A stretch of 64,000 nucleotides of DNA from JAXMHN01 sp964578605 (GTDB lineage: Bacteria > Verrucomicrobiota > Verrucomicrobiia > Limisphaerales > SIBE01), in NCBI GenBank assembly GCA_964578605.1, contig CAZODO010000020.1, positions 1 through 64,000 of the forward strand, read 5' to 3'. The notes below the pieces were generated by a model. That model worked only from the letters and a program-made list of their open reading frames with translations, did not search any database and was not told the origin of the DNA. The translations under genes and the position numbers were made by a program. Numbering within the stretch: position 1 is the first letter of the stretch; every line of letters starts with the position of its first letter. This document shows, piece by piece, positions 35,335-44,072 of this stretch.

Positions 35335-35373
35335 ATCCTTCCTATATGGTTGCTATAGGGTTGCTGTAAGGAT
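35335..35373. repeat. 11-bp tandem-repeat element E
   Basis: Three 11-bp units (TATATGGTTGC at 35343, TATAGGGTTGC at 35354, TGTAAGGATGC at 35365) lie between the inverted ends ATCCTT (35335) and AAGGAT (35368). The unit is the reverse complement of element A at 12451; the exact 16-mer CTATATGGTTGCTATA (35342-35357) matches A on the opposite strand. It lies about 200 bp ahead of the small exported-protein gene. Confidence 0.7.
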
Positions 35374-35574
35374 GCATAAATCAATCATATGAGAAACTTA
35401 TAGTATCATAATATCTGGCGCGTATTCTGCTGGTGTGGTTCGCGGGTCGAGGCTGTTCCCTTCTTTCGGGTGCCCCGCAACAACGCCGGGCGCTCCCCAG
35501 GCGTTTCCCGGCACACGTCACAATGAGGTGGCGCTTTCTTCCTGAGTGTGCTTTGCTCTCCTTCAAGCCGGCTC

Positions 35575-35976
35575 ATGAAAACGACGATCGCTCTTTCTAT
35601 CCTTGTTTCCTTCGCGGCCTTTTCTGCCCTCGGACAGGAAACCCAGCCTGTGCAGGCTCCGAAAACTCAGGCGCAGAGCGCGGAGGTTCCGAGCGAGGGC
35701 AAGGCCCTGCAAACGCCAACGCAGGTGGAAGTCCAGGCGCCTCCAACGGAGACCACGAAACCGGCTGTCGCGCCGCCGGCAAGACCGGGTGCGCAGCTAA
35801 AAAAGCGCGTTTTCTACGGCGGGTTCCTTGCCGATCTGAAGCGCGCCGAACGGAAGCGCGCCTTGTTAAGCCTTCGGACACCCATCGATCCGGTCAAGGA
35901 CCTGGAGAACCTTTGGTTCGATCCCGCGGCGCCGAACAAGATCCAGGGAACCGTTCTGTTCTCGATTAAATTCTGA
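35575..35976 (+). CDS. Small exported protein, unknown function
   Basis: 133 residues from the ATG at 35575. A signal peptide is clear (KTTIALSILVSFAAFSALGQ). A Gln/Pro/Thr/Ala-rich, probably disordered linker (about 22-75) follows, then a short C-terminal domain (VFYGGFLADLKRAERKRALLSLRTPIDPVKDLENLWFDP). I recognise no family. The linker suggests a periplasmic protein tethering a small C-terminal segment. It is followed 137 bp later by another unknown gene. Confidence 0.65.
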   Translation: MKTTIALSILVSFAAFSALGQETQPVQAPKTQAQSAEVPSEGKALQTPTQVEVQAPPTETTKPAVAPPARPGAQLKKRVFYGGFLADLKRAERKRALLSLRTPIDPVKDLENLWFDPAAPNKIQGTVLFSIKF

Positions 35977-36113
35977 ATCGGAAAGGTGCCGGGGGGATTT
36001 CAACTGCGAATGAACGCGTCCCTTCGCGGTCAGAAAGACTTTTTCGAGGTTTGGAGTGGGCAATTCTGTTGCACTTTCGCGCGGTTTGTTGCACAAGAGT
36101 CTGCTTTTCGATT

Positions 36114-36794
36114 ATGAGCAAGAATAAGAATGCCAACCCCAAAGCCACTGTTGAAGTCCAACTGCTCGGCCTTTTGAAGACCGTGCTGCCGAAAGCCACT
36201 CACGACCCGAAGCTCGCCACCCAGATTTACAGCGCGATCGAAAACGAACTCAAAGCCAAGGCCCGCGCCGCAGCCTTCGAAAAGTTTTGCGCCCGAGTGG
36301 AGCTGCCTGACCTGGAGCCGAAGACGGTTGCCAGCGTCCAGCAACAATTCGGCGAAGCGTTCAGCGATGGGGATGTGACGATCAAGCCCAACCGCAAGGA
36401 ACAGTCGCTCGCCGTCGAAGTGGCGCTGCGGGACGGTTCGCAATGGAGCCAGGAGATCAAAGTCCGGCCGGTGGGCCCGATGGAGGATGGAGAGCCCGAA
36501 GTCGCGCTCAAGTTTGTGCCGTTCCCCGTTTCCCTTCCCGGCGACAAGGAACTCGTGTGGTTCCTGGCAAAGCGAGAGACTATGACGCCGGAGGAAGGAG
36601 GGATCGCGCTGGCCAAGGCCCAGGAGGATTTCTGGGCGTCCAAGACGGGCCAAAAGCTCATTCGCGAAAGGGTCGAACGCAGCTTCCCCGAGTTCATTTC
36701 GCGCGTCCCGGCCGGGCTCTTGGCCGAAGCGGGTCTCAAGCGCCATTACAAGACTCCCGAGCCCATCAAGATCCTTCGAGCCGAAGGCAAATGA
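36114..36794 (+). CDS. Hypothetical cytoplasmic protein
   Basis: 226 residues from the ATG at 36114 (SKNKNANPKATVEVQLLGLL). It has no signal peptide or membrane segment. The sequence is charged and mixed alpha/beta: a helical N-terminal part (LLKTVLPKATHDPKLATQIYSAIENELKAKARAAAFEKFC), then a beta-rich middle (SLAVEVALRDGSQWSQEIKVRPV), then a helical end. I do not recognise a family. The codon and amino-acid patterns look like a real gene, and no competing frame is plausible. It lies upstream of a structured region and infC. Confidence 0.6.
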   Translation: MSKNKNANPKATVEVQLLGLLKTVLPKATHDPKLATQIYSAIENELKAKARAAAFEKFCARVELPDLEPKTVASVQQQFGEAFSDGDVTIKPNRKEQSLAVEVALRDGSQWSQEIKVRPVGPMEDGEPEVALKFVPFPVSLPGDKELVWFLAKRETMTPEEGGIALAKAQEDFWASKTGQKLIRERVERSFPEFISRVPAGLLAEAGLKRHYKTPEPIKILRAEGK

Positions 36795-36857
36795 AGGGCG
36801 CCGCGGGTGGGCGCCGGATTGTCCGCGGGGGAGGGGGAGGTGCGAGGGCGTGAATTT

Positions 36858-36946
36858 CGCCTTGCACCTGGCTGGCCCGATGCGAGGTTAGTGAGGACGG
36901 AAGCAGAGCTGGCGTGTGGCGTCGGCCCGGAAGCCAGGCGCAGCGC
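36858..36946 (+). ncRNA. Candidate structured RNA upstream of infC
   Basis: The segment folds into one long hairpin: the left arm (about 36858-36884, containing CCTGGCT and GGCC-GATGC) pairs with the right arm (about 36918-36946, containing GCGTC-GGCC and AGCCAGG) with a few mismatches and a small bulge. The apical part holds GACGGAAGCAGAG and GCGTGTG, which recall the tetraloop/AGCAG side of bacterial SRP RNA, but the match is incomplete. It lies in the 245-bp space 36795-37039 before infC. A second hairpin with a GGGGG/CCCC stem lies near 36962-36980. It could be an SRP-like RNA or an infC leader. Confidence 0.3.
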
Positions 36947-37039
36947 GGTTCCTGCGAGTCCCCGGGGGAAAAACCCCTGGAACAGGCAATCACTAAAGAA
37001 AGATAGTTCATTGAGCAAATCTCAACCGGCGAGGATTCA

Positions 37040-37648
37040 TTGAGTCGATACCCTTCTCGTTCTTTTCATTCGCGGGAACCTAAATTCCGCAGAAACGGCA
37101 AAATTCGAGCCCGCGAGGTCAGAGTCCTCGACGAGAACAAACAACAGATCGGCGTCTTGCCCTTAACCGAGGCGTTGCGTCTCGCGCAGCGCAAAGGGCT
37201 GGACCTGATCGAGACGGTTCCCACGGCCACACCCCCCGTGTGCCGCATTGTCGACTACGGCAAGTTCCAGTACGAAGAGTCCAAGCGCAGCAAGGAGGTT
37301 CATAACCGGCAGTCCGCCAGCAAGATGAAGGAGCTTCAGCTGACGCCCCTGATTGATCCGCACGATTTCGAAACCAAACTTGCACGCGCCGTCGATTTCC
37401 TCTGTGAGGACATGAAAGTGCGGGTGAAACTGCGCTTTCGCGGCCGGCAGAAGGCGCATAAGGAAATCGGATTTGAGATTGTCAACCGCTTTGTCGAAGC
37501 GACCGCCCTCTATGGCCACGCGGACGCCCCGCCCAAAATGCTCGGCGACCGGGATCTGAACGTGATCATTAGTCCTCTCCCGCGGGAGCGCCGGGCGAAA
37601 CATCCCCGGGCAACGCAGGCCGCGCCTGCAGCGGCCCCAGCGAGTTGA
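37040..37648 (+). CDS. infC: Translation initiation factor IF-3
   Basis: 202 residues. It carries the IF3 signatures: RRNGKIRAREVRVLDENKQQIGVLPLTEALRLAQRKGLDLIE in the N-domain, the CRIVDYGKFQYEESKR linker, and in the C-domain KMKELQLTPLIDPHDFETKLARAVDFL and MLGDRDLNVIISP. IF3 binds the 30S subunit and proofreads start codons. The start is TTG at 37040, preceded by GCGAGG at a spacing of about six; rare start codons at infC are known from E. coli (AUU) and allow autoregulation. An Ala/Pro/Arg-rich tail lengthens the protein beyond the usual 180 residues. The usual downstream rpmI and rplT genes are absent; a response regulator gene converges instead and overlaps the infC end by 80 bp. Confidence 0.95.
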   Translation: MSRYPSRSFHSREPKFRRNGKIRAREVRVLDENKQQIGVLPLTEALRLAQRKGLDLIETVPTATPPVCRIVDYGKFQYEESKRSKEVHNRQSASKMKELQLTPLIDPHDFETKLARAVDFLCEDMKVRVKLRFRGRQKAHKEIGFEIVNRFVEATALYGHADAPPKMLGDRDLNVIISPLPRERRAKHPRATQAAPAAAPAS

Positions 37649-38375
37649 GCGCCACCCCGGGAGCGCCTCTTGCCCAACCGCGGTCCTGCACCAGTCCGAC
37701 GGCGTGCTGGATCAGTTCGCTGGCATTTCTCAAACCGAGCTTCTCCCGGACGTGGGCCCGGTGGCTTTCAACCGTTTTGACACTCAAGCAGAGCAGCGAG
37801 GCGATCTCGCGCGTGCTCTTGCCCTGGCCGATCATTCGAAAGACTTCCAACTCCCGATCCGAGAGCGCTTCCACCGGGTCTGGCGCGGGAGAAGCGCCGC
37901 GTCGCGCGAAGAGGTTGACCAGGCGCCGTTCCATGCGAGGACTGACGTGGATTTCGCCCCTGAGCACCGAGCGGATTGCTATCAGCAGGCACTCGGTGGT
38001 CTCTTGCTTCATGACGTATCCAGAGGCTCCAGCCCGAATCGCCCGGGCGGCATGGAGTGATTCTTCGTGCACCGACAGGATAAGCACCACGAGGTTGGGT
38101 TGGCGCGCCTTCATGAGCTTGATCAACTCCAGCCCGTTGCGGCCATGCAGACTGAGGTCCAAAAGCACCAACGCGGGTTTGAGGGCCTCCGCCATCTCCA
38201 GGGCAGAGCTGCAATCGTGCGCAATGCCGCAGACGGCCAGATCCTTCTCGTAATTGAGGATCGCGGCGATCGCACTGCCCACGATAGGATGATCATCGAC
38301 GACCAGCACGCGGTGCTTTTCGGCTGCCCTGTGCCTTCGCCCTTGACTTTGGCTCCGTTCCCCTGGTGGTTGCAT
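37569..38375 (-). CDS. NarL/FixJ-type response regulator
   Basis: 268 residues from the ATG at 38375 (a GTG at 38384 is an alternative). The receiver is canonical (VLVVDDHPIVGSAIAA, LVLLDLSLHGRNG, GYVMKQETTE) and the LuxR-type HTH is intact (LSDRELEVFRMIGQGKSTREIASLLCLSVKTVESHRAHVREKL). It is a paralogue of the regulator at 30871. After the HTH a further tail of about 35 residues, Ala/Pro/Gly-rich, is encoded entirely opposite the end of infC. No cognate histidine kinase is encoded nearby. Confidence 0.92.
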   Translation of the reverse strand: MQPPGERSQSQGRRHRAAEKHRVLVVDDHPIVGSAIAAILNYEKDLAVCGIAHDCSSALEMAEALKPALVLLDLSLHGRNGLELIKLMKARQPNLVVLILSVHEESLHAARAIRAGASGYVMKQETTECLLIAIRSVLRGEIHVSPRMERRLVNLFARRGASPAPDPVEALSDRELEVFRMIGQGKSTREIASLLCLSVKTVESHRAHVREKLGLRNASELIQHAVGLVQDRGWARGAPGVALNSLGPLQARPALPGDVSPGAPAGED

Positions 38376-38551
38376 AACATTCACCCACCCCGCTCATTCC
38401 TGGCGGCAGCCGTCGTATTCCGATAACGTCCCGTTCTCCAACGCCAGCGGCTGTAAGGTAGGCCAGTTCCGCTCTGGAAGTCAACACGCGCCCTCTCTCC
38501 CGGGAGAACGCGCCGTGACGCGACACAGCCGCTATTTACTTCGGAGCCGGA

Positions 38552-39184
38552 GTGGTTTACCGTGAGGGCGTGAACGTCAGGGCTGCGAACGTAGCTGTCC
38601 TCTTATTCGACGACGTCGAAGTCCTGAATTTCGCGGGTCCGCTTCAAGTCTTTTCCGCCACCAAGCTTCCCGACGAACCAGCCCCCTTTCATGTGTTTAC
38701 GTGCGCGGAGAAGACGGGGGCCGTCTGGTCGCAAAACCTGCTGAGCGTGAACCCGCAGTACCCTCTCTATAATTGTCCGGCGCCGGACGTCTTGATCATC
38801 CCGGGCGGCTGGGGAATTCGCGAACAGCTCGCCAATAGGTGCCTGCTTCGCTGGCTCCAGAAAACGGCGCCCCGTTGTGAAATCGTTCTTTCGGTATGCA
38901 CCGGGGCCCTTCTGTTGGCCAAGGCGGGTTTGCTGGAGGGGTTAAGTGTGACCACGCATCACGAAGCCATCGACCTGCTGCGCGAACTCGCGCCGGGCAG
39001 CCACGTGCGGCGCCTGGAGAGAATTGTCGATAATGGGCAATTCGTCATCGCGGCGGGGATTTCCGCCGGGATCGATGCTTCGCTCCACGTGGTGGCCCGG
39101 CTCCTGGGCGAACCGGTGGCAACGGCCACCGCCGAGTACATGGAGCACTCCTGGCGCCGGGCCGTCGCGGCACGCGACGCCTGA
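38552..39184 (+). CDS. DJ-1/PfpI family protein
   Basis: 210 residues starting at GTG 38552, preceded by GGAG with a 5-base spacing. It has the class-I glutamine-amidotransferase-like fold: VAVLLFDDVEVLNFAGPLQVFS with the family Glu, LIIPGGWGIREQL, and the nucleophile-elbow cysteine in LSVCTGALLLAKAGLLEG (about residue 115), followed by VTTHHEAIDLLRELAPG and the ISAGIDASLHVVARLLG helix. This pattern fits the subfamily of isonitrile-hydratase-like and AraC-associated DJ-1 proteins rather than Hsp31. Hydratase or glyoxalase-type activity is possible; the substrate is unknown. Confidence 0.85.
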   Translation: MVYREGVNVRAANVAVLLFDDVEVLNFAGPLQVFSATKLPDEPAPFHVFTCAEKTGAVWSQNLLSVNPQYPLYNCPAPDVLIIPGGWGIREQLANRCLLRWLQKTAPRCEIVLSVCTGALLLAKAGLLEGLSVTTHHEAIDLLRELAPGSHVRRLERIVDNGQFVIAAGISAGIDASLHVVARLLGEPVATATAEYMEHSWRRAVAARDA

Positions 39185-39285
39185 AAGACGGAATGCTGTG
39201 ACCGTCTCGTTTCCGGTTCGGGGCCTTCATCCAATTTCGCCGTTTCCCATTCGGAGCCTTCGGCTATGTTCGTCCTGTGCAAACG

Positions 39286-41823
39286 ATGGCTGGCCAACTG
39301 GAGAATCTGCCCGTGCTCAACCAGGTGGCTGTGCCGGATTTGTGGCAACAGCAAGCGGTGGCGGCTTTGCGTCAGGGAAAGGACGTCGTCGTCCAGGCAC
39401 CCACCGGCGCGGGCAAGACCCTCATTTTCGAGCTCTGGTCCAATCGTGGGAAGAACCGTGGCCAGGCGATTTATACGGTCCCGACCCGCGCCCTGGCCAA
39501 CGATAAACTGGCCGAGTGGCGCGCCTGCGGTTGGAATGCAGGAATAGCGACCGGGGACCTTTCGGATAACCTGGAGGCGCCTGTCATTGTCGCAACTCTG
39601 GAGACGCAGAAGACGCGCCTGATTCAGGGCGAAGGCCCCACCTTGCTGGTGGTGGACGAATACCAGATGATTGGCGATTCCGATCGTGGTTTGAATTACG
39701 AACTCGCCCTGGCGCTTGCCCCTCGGGAAACCCAGCTTCTTCTCCTCAGTGGCAGTGTCGCCAACCCGCAAGACGTCGTGAAATGGCTGCGCCGGCTCGG
39801 CCGCGACGCCGTCCTGATCCGCCATGATATCCGCCCCGTTCCCCTCGAGGAAGTTCATGGAAACCAGCTCAGTTTCCATGTGCCTTCGGATATTCGGGGG
39901 TACTGGCCCCGGTTGGTGGCGAAAGCGCTGGCAGAAGACCTGGGGCCCGTCCTGATCTTCGCGCCGCGCCGCCAGGCGGCCGAGGCAATGGCCGCGGAAT
40001 TGGCCCGGTATCTGCCGACGCCCAATCCTCTGGCGCTGAGTGTTGACCAAAAGCTGATCGTTGGCGAACACCTGGCCAAGCTGCTCAAGAGCCGCATCGC
40101 TTATCACCATAGCGGCCTGAGCTACGGCGCGCGGGCGGGGGTGATCGAACCGCTCGCCAAAGCCGGGCAACTCCGCGTCGTCGTGGCGACGATGGGGCTG
40201 GCGGCGGGCATCAACTTCTCGTTGCGCAGCGTGGCCCTGGCGGGAACGTCGTATCGCCGGGATTATGTCGAACAACCGCTCCGGGCAGACGAAATCCTCC
40301 AGATGTTCGGAAGGGCAGGGCGTCGCGGCTTGGACGAGATGGGATACGTCCTGGTGACGGCGAACGAGATCCGCTTGCTGGATGCCCATGCGGGCCAGCT
40401 ATCCCGGGGCGGACTGGTCGACTGGAGTGCCTTGCTCAGCCTGATGGCCGCCGCGGCCGATCACGGGCGCAACTCTTTTGCCGAAGCGGTGCGCGTGCAG
40501 GCACGCCTCTTCACGACCAAGCCGATCTTCCTCGGGGTGGAAGAGTCCATGAAGCACCCGAATGTTCCGTGCGGTCTGCATACAGATGCGGAACGGGCCA
40601 GGCACGTCCGGAAACGAGTGCGGCAGATGTTGAACAGCCGCGGGGAATGGGAGGCTTATCCGGCGCCTTCCCCGGTTCGCGTCGGGGATGTTCAAGCGGT
40701 CAAGCTTGCGCACGCCACCCAGCCGGCGGCTCCCGCCAGTCATAATGGTGCGCCCGAATCCCCGGCCCACGCGCCGTCCGTGACCTACTCCCCGGTCTTG
40801 TCCGAACCGAGCGCCTTGGAGAAGGTCGGCACCGGCGAATTGTGCGTCATCTCCGAAAGCGGCAGCACCCGAGTTTATGGCAGATCCATCACCGTGGCGG
40901 ATCTCTTGAATGACGACCGGGTTTACCTGGCGAAATGGACCCGGCGCCTGACCAACTGGAACGGGCGCCAGGCGTCTGTTGAAGTCTGGAACACGCGGAT
41001 TGCGCCGCTTCTCGAAACCAAACTGGCGGCCCAGCGGCTGCCGGTCGTCCGGTTCAAGACCTTGCCACAGAAGATTGTGGCGCAGGTCAGCCTGGCGGAG
41101 CAGACCCTGCGCGTCCCCGTGGACTCGCACGGCGCGGCGCTCTGGCGGCCTGTGGAACGCGACGTTCTGCCGTCGGATTGCGCCCGGTGTTCCCTCGTGC
41201 CGGTCTGCCGCCAGTTGGCCACCACGACAGGCACCGCCCTTCTCTGGCGGCGTTTGAGACTGGTGGACGCCGCGGGGGTTCCGACTCGGCGTGGCCGGGT
41301 GGTCAGCTTCTTTGCGCAGGGGGACGGTTTGGCCATCGCGGCCGGGTTGGAGGACGAGGCCTACGCGATCGGCGACATGGTCTATGATCTCGCGAATCTC
41401 GATGCCGGCTTCCGATTCTGTGGCGACGACAACCGGTGGGCGGGGCGTTTGGCCATGGCGTGCCAGGCGGCTTACGGTCTGCTCTCGGTGCCGGGCTATC
41501 TGGAGAATGGCCTGCCGCCCAAGTATGGCGCCGGGGCCGAGCAGATCGTTGCCAGCGTCCACAAGAACCCGCTCAATAAGCAGCAGTGGATTTCCGGATT
41601 GCTCGGCGCCGGGGATATCGACCGGATCATCATCGAATGGCGCAGCCTCCTCCGGCGAATCGTCCATTCGCCCGACCTGGATTGGGCGCGCTGGCGGGAA
41701 CTGCAGGAATCGGCCAGAGCCGCCCTGAACGAGACGGAATCGCCGACCCTGGTTCAATTGCCGCCGCTCGAGTTTCACCAGACGCGCCGTGTGGATCATC
41801 GTCTCATTTTGCGAAGGCATTAA
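39286..41823 (+). CDS. Ski2-like superfamily-2 helicase with extra C-terminal region
   Basis: 845 residues from the ATG at 39286 (an in-frame GTG lies at 39277). The helicase core covers about residues 1-400: Walker A QAPTGAGKT (about 40), motif II VVDEYQMI (DEYQ instead of DEVH/DEAH), motif III LLSGSVANP, and a second RecA domain with SRIAYHHSGLSYGARAGVIE, VVVATMGLAAGINF and FGRAGRRGLDEMGYVL. The arrangement resembles Ski2/Mtr4-type RNA helicases and archaeal Hel308-like enzymes. The remaining 440 residues contain a Pro/Ala-rich linker and a small cysteine cluster (DCARCSLVPVC) that may bind a metal. Its cellular role is not evident. It lies 128 bp ahead of the EF-G paralogue on the same strand. 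Confidence 0.8.
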   Translation: MAGQLENLPVLNQVAVPDLWQQQAVAALRQGKDVVVQAPTGAGKTLIFELWSNRGKNRGQAIYTVPTRALANDKLAEWRACGWNAGIATGDLSDNLEAPVIVATLETQKTRLIQGEGPTLLVVDEYQMIGDSDRGLNYELALALAPRETQLLLLSGSVANPQDVVKWLRRLGRDAVLIRHDIRPVPLEEVHGNQLSFHVPSDIRGYWPRLVAKALAEDLGPVLIFAPRRQAAEAMAAELARYLPTPNPLALSVDQKLIVGEHLAKLLKSRIAYHHSGLSYGARAGVIEPLAKAGQLRVVVATMGLAAGINFSLRSVALAGTSYRRDYVEQPLRADEILQMFGRAGRRGLDEMGYVLVTANEIRLLDAHAGQLSRGGLVDWSALLSLMAAAADHGRNSFAEAVRVQARLFTTKPIFLGVEESMKHPNVPCGLHTDAERARHVRKRVRQMLNSRGEWEAYPAPSPVRVGDVQAVKLAHATQPAAPASHNGAPESPAHAPSVTYSPVLSEPSALEKVGTGELCVISESGSTRVYGRSITVADLLNDDRVYLAKWTRRLTNWNGRQASVEVWNTRIAPLLETKLAAQRLPVVRFKTLPQKIVAQVSLAEQTLRVPVDSHGAALWRPVERDVLPSDCARCSLVPVCRQLATTTGTALLWRRLRLVDAAGVPTRRGRVVSFFAQGDGLAIAAGLEDEAYAIGDMVYDLANLDAGFRFCGDDNRWAGRLAMACQAAYGLLSVPGYLENGLPPKYGAGAEQIVASVHKNPLNKQQWISGLLGAGDIDRIIIEWRSLLRRIVHSPDLDWARWRELQESARAALNETESPTLVQLPPLEFHQTRRVDHRLILRRH

Positions 41824-41951
41824 CTCCCAGGAAGGCAGGGCCGGACTCGCCTTGTAAAAAAGTCGCTGTTTAAATAAGAATGATTGGCGAACAGCCCAAT
41901 TTTCCGTAAACATTGCTGAAATCCGGATTTTGAACTGACGAGACTGAACTC

Positions 41952-44042
41952 ATGAAAGCTTATTCAGCCCAGGACATACGTAACTTTGCAATTGTCGGCC
42001 ACGCCACGTCGGGCAAAACCATGCTGAGCGAATCGATGCTCGCGTGCGCCGGCGTGATCAACCGATTGGGCAGCATCAATAATGGGAGCACCGTTTCCGA
42101 TCACCACGAGAGCGAGCGCGACCACAAGATCTCGATCCACGCTTCCCTTCTCAATGCCGAGTGGCAGGGCAAGAAGTTCAACATCATCGATACCCCGGGA
42201 TACCTCGATTTCATTAGCGAAAGCCTGGCGGCGCTGCATGTGGGCGATCTGGCCGTGATTGTTGTGCATGCCAACCACGGGGTGGGCGTGGGCACTGACC
42301 AGGTCTGGAGGTACGCGACCGGCTATGGCATTCCCAAGGTGTTCGTCATCAACGCGGCCGATAAGGAACACACGGATTTCGATGCCACCCTCGCCCAGGT
42401 TCGGTCGCGGTTCGGGGACAGGGTCTTTCCCATGTCCCTGCCCATCAATGCCGGCCCTGGCTTCAACCAGGTGCTTGATGTGATGCGCGGCGAAGTGCTC
42501 ACCTTCGCGGGCGATAGCACCGGCCAGTTCAAAGCCGAGCCTGCCACGGGCGCTTTGAAAGAAAAGGTCGAGGGCCTGCACAAACAGCTTATCGAGTTCG
42601 TCGCCGAATCCGACGACGCGCTCCTGGAGAAGTTCTTCGAGCAAGGCAGCCTGTCCGAAGCCGAACTGCGCGCCGGCGTGCATCGCGCCGTCCAAAGCCA
42701 GACGATTATCCCGCTGTTCGTCACCTCGGCCGAGACCAACATCGGCGTGTCGCGCCTGATGGATTTTATCGCGGAGTTCGGGGCATCGCCGGCTGATCGC
42801 GAGAAGGTCCTCGCCGTGGATGCGAATGGAGCCGAAACGGAGGTCAAGCTGACCGACTCCGACCCAGTCCTTTACGTTTTCAAGACCCTGAGCGAAGGCC
42901 AGGCGGGTGATCTGTCCTACTTCCGCCTGTACTCGGGTTCCGTCCGCATGGGCATGGATCTCTTCAATAGCGGCCGCAAGATGACGGAACGCTTTGGACA
43001 GATCTACATCATGAATGGCAAGGCGCGCATCCCGGTGGAAACGCTCAACGCCGGCGATATCGGTTCGGTCGTCAAGCTGAGAGATACCCACACCGGCAAT
43101 ACGCTCTGTGGCGGCAAGCGCGGGGTCTCCCTGACCAAGGTCAAGTATCCCAAGCCGAACATTCACGCCGCACTCAAGCTCAAGTCCAAGGGCGAAGAAG
43201 ACAAAGTGGCGGTGGGTTTGGCCACGTTGCACGAGGAAGATCCAACCTTCCTTTACCATGTCGACTCCGAATTGCACCAGACGGTGATTTCCGGCCAGGG
43301 CGAACTGCATCTGCAGGTCATCTCCGAACGCCTCAAACGCCGTTACCGGATCGATTTCGAGCTCGTCCAGCCAAAGATCCCCTTCCGCGAAACAATCAAG
43401 GGCAGGGCCGAATCCAAGTATCGGCACAAAAAACAAACGGGCGGCGCCGGGCAGTTCGCCGAGGTCTGGATGCGTATCGAACCGAAACAGCGGAATACAG
43501 ACGTCGAGTTCACTCAGTCCCTCACGGGCCAGAATGTCGACCGGGTCTTCGTGCCCTCCGTGGAAAAGGGCGTCATGGCTGCCTGCCAGGAAGGGGTCGT
43601 GGCCGGATACCGCATCGTCGATGTCAAGATCGACTTCTATGACGGCAAGATGCATCCCGTCGACTCCAAAGACATCGCCTTCCAAATCGCGGGCAAAGAA
43701 GCCTTCCGTGAGGCGTTTCTGAACGCCAAACCCTGCTTGCTCGAGCCCATCCACGACATCGAAATCAAGATGCCGGAAGAATGCATGGGCAATGTCATCG
43801 GCGACCTTTCCAGCCGCCGCGGCAAAATCCTCGGCATGGATTCCTCGGACGGGTTCCAGTCCGTCAAAGCCAAAGTCCCCGCCATGGAATTGTACCGATA
43901 CTCCAGCGTGCTGCGCTCCCTGACCGGCGGACGCGGCATCCATACGGAGGAGTTCAGCCATTACGAGGAAATGCCGCGCGAAATGGAGCAAAAGGTCATC
44001 GCTGAAAGCAAGAAAGCCAAGGAAGACGCGGCTAAAGCCTGA
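41952..44042 (+). CDS. Elongation factor G-like GTPase (EF-G paralogue)
   Basis: 696 residues with EF-G domain order: GTPase domain (G1 GHATSGKT 16-23; ERDHKISI in the switch-I region; G3 DTPGYLDF 80-87), domain II, and domains III-V to the end (GELHLQVISERLKRRY, YRHKKQTGGAGQFAEVWMRIEP, MGNVIGDLSSRRGKILGMD). EF-G drives tRNA translocation and ribosome recycling. The G4 motif normally reads NKxD; here it is NAAD (134-137), so the lysine that stacks on the guanine is missing. The gene is not linked to rpsL, rpsG or tuf. Both points suggest a second, specialised EF-G (EF-G2/FusA2-like) rather than the housekeeping factor. Confidence 0.88.
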   Translation: MKAYSAQDIRNFAIVGHATSGKTMLSESMLACAGVINRLGSINNGSTVSDHHESERDHKISIHASLLNAEWQGKKFNIIDTPGYLDFISESLAALHVGDLAVIVVHANHGVGVGTDQVWRYATGYGIPKVFVINAADKEHTDFDATLAQVRSRFGDRVFPMSLPINAGPGFNQVLDVMRGEVLTFAGDSTGQFKAEPATGALKEKVEGLHKQLIEFVAESDDALLEKFFEQGSLSEAELRAGVHRAVQSQTIIPLFVTSAETNIGVSRLMDFIAEFGASPADREKVLAVDANGAETEVKLTDSDPVLYVFKTLSEGQAGDLSYFRLYSGSVRMGMDLFNSGRKMTERFGQIYIMNGKARIPVETLNAGDIGSVVKLRDTHTGNTLCGGKRGVSLTKVKYPKPNIHAALKLKSKGEEDKVAVGLATLHEEDPTFLYHVDSELHQTVISGQGELHLQVISERLKRRYRIDFELVQPKIPFRETIKGRAESKYRHKKQTGGAGQFAEVWMRIEPKQRNTDVEFTQSLTGQNVDRVFVPSVEKGVMAACQEGVVAGYRIVDVKIDFYDGKMHPVDSKDIAFQIAGKEAFREAFLNAKPCLLEPIHDIEIKMPEECMGNVIGDLSSRRGKILGMDSSDGFQSVKAKVPAMELYRYSSVLRSLTGGRGIHTEEFSHYEEMPREMEQKVIAESKKAKEDAAKA

Positions 44043-44072
44043 TCCGCCCCCCATCGACCGCGATTTGTCGCA

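Noticed and set aside
41964..44054. Long minus-strand frame exactly opposite the EF-G-like gene (696 codons)
   Set aside because: It is the mirror of a GC-rich coding strand; the plus strand has all EF-G motifs and the minus frame has no recognisable domain.
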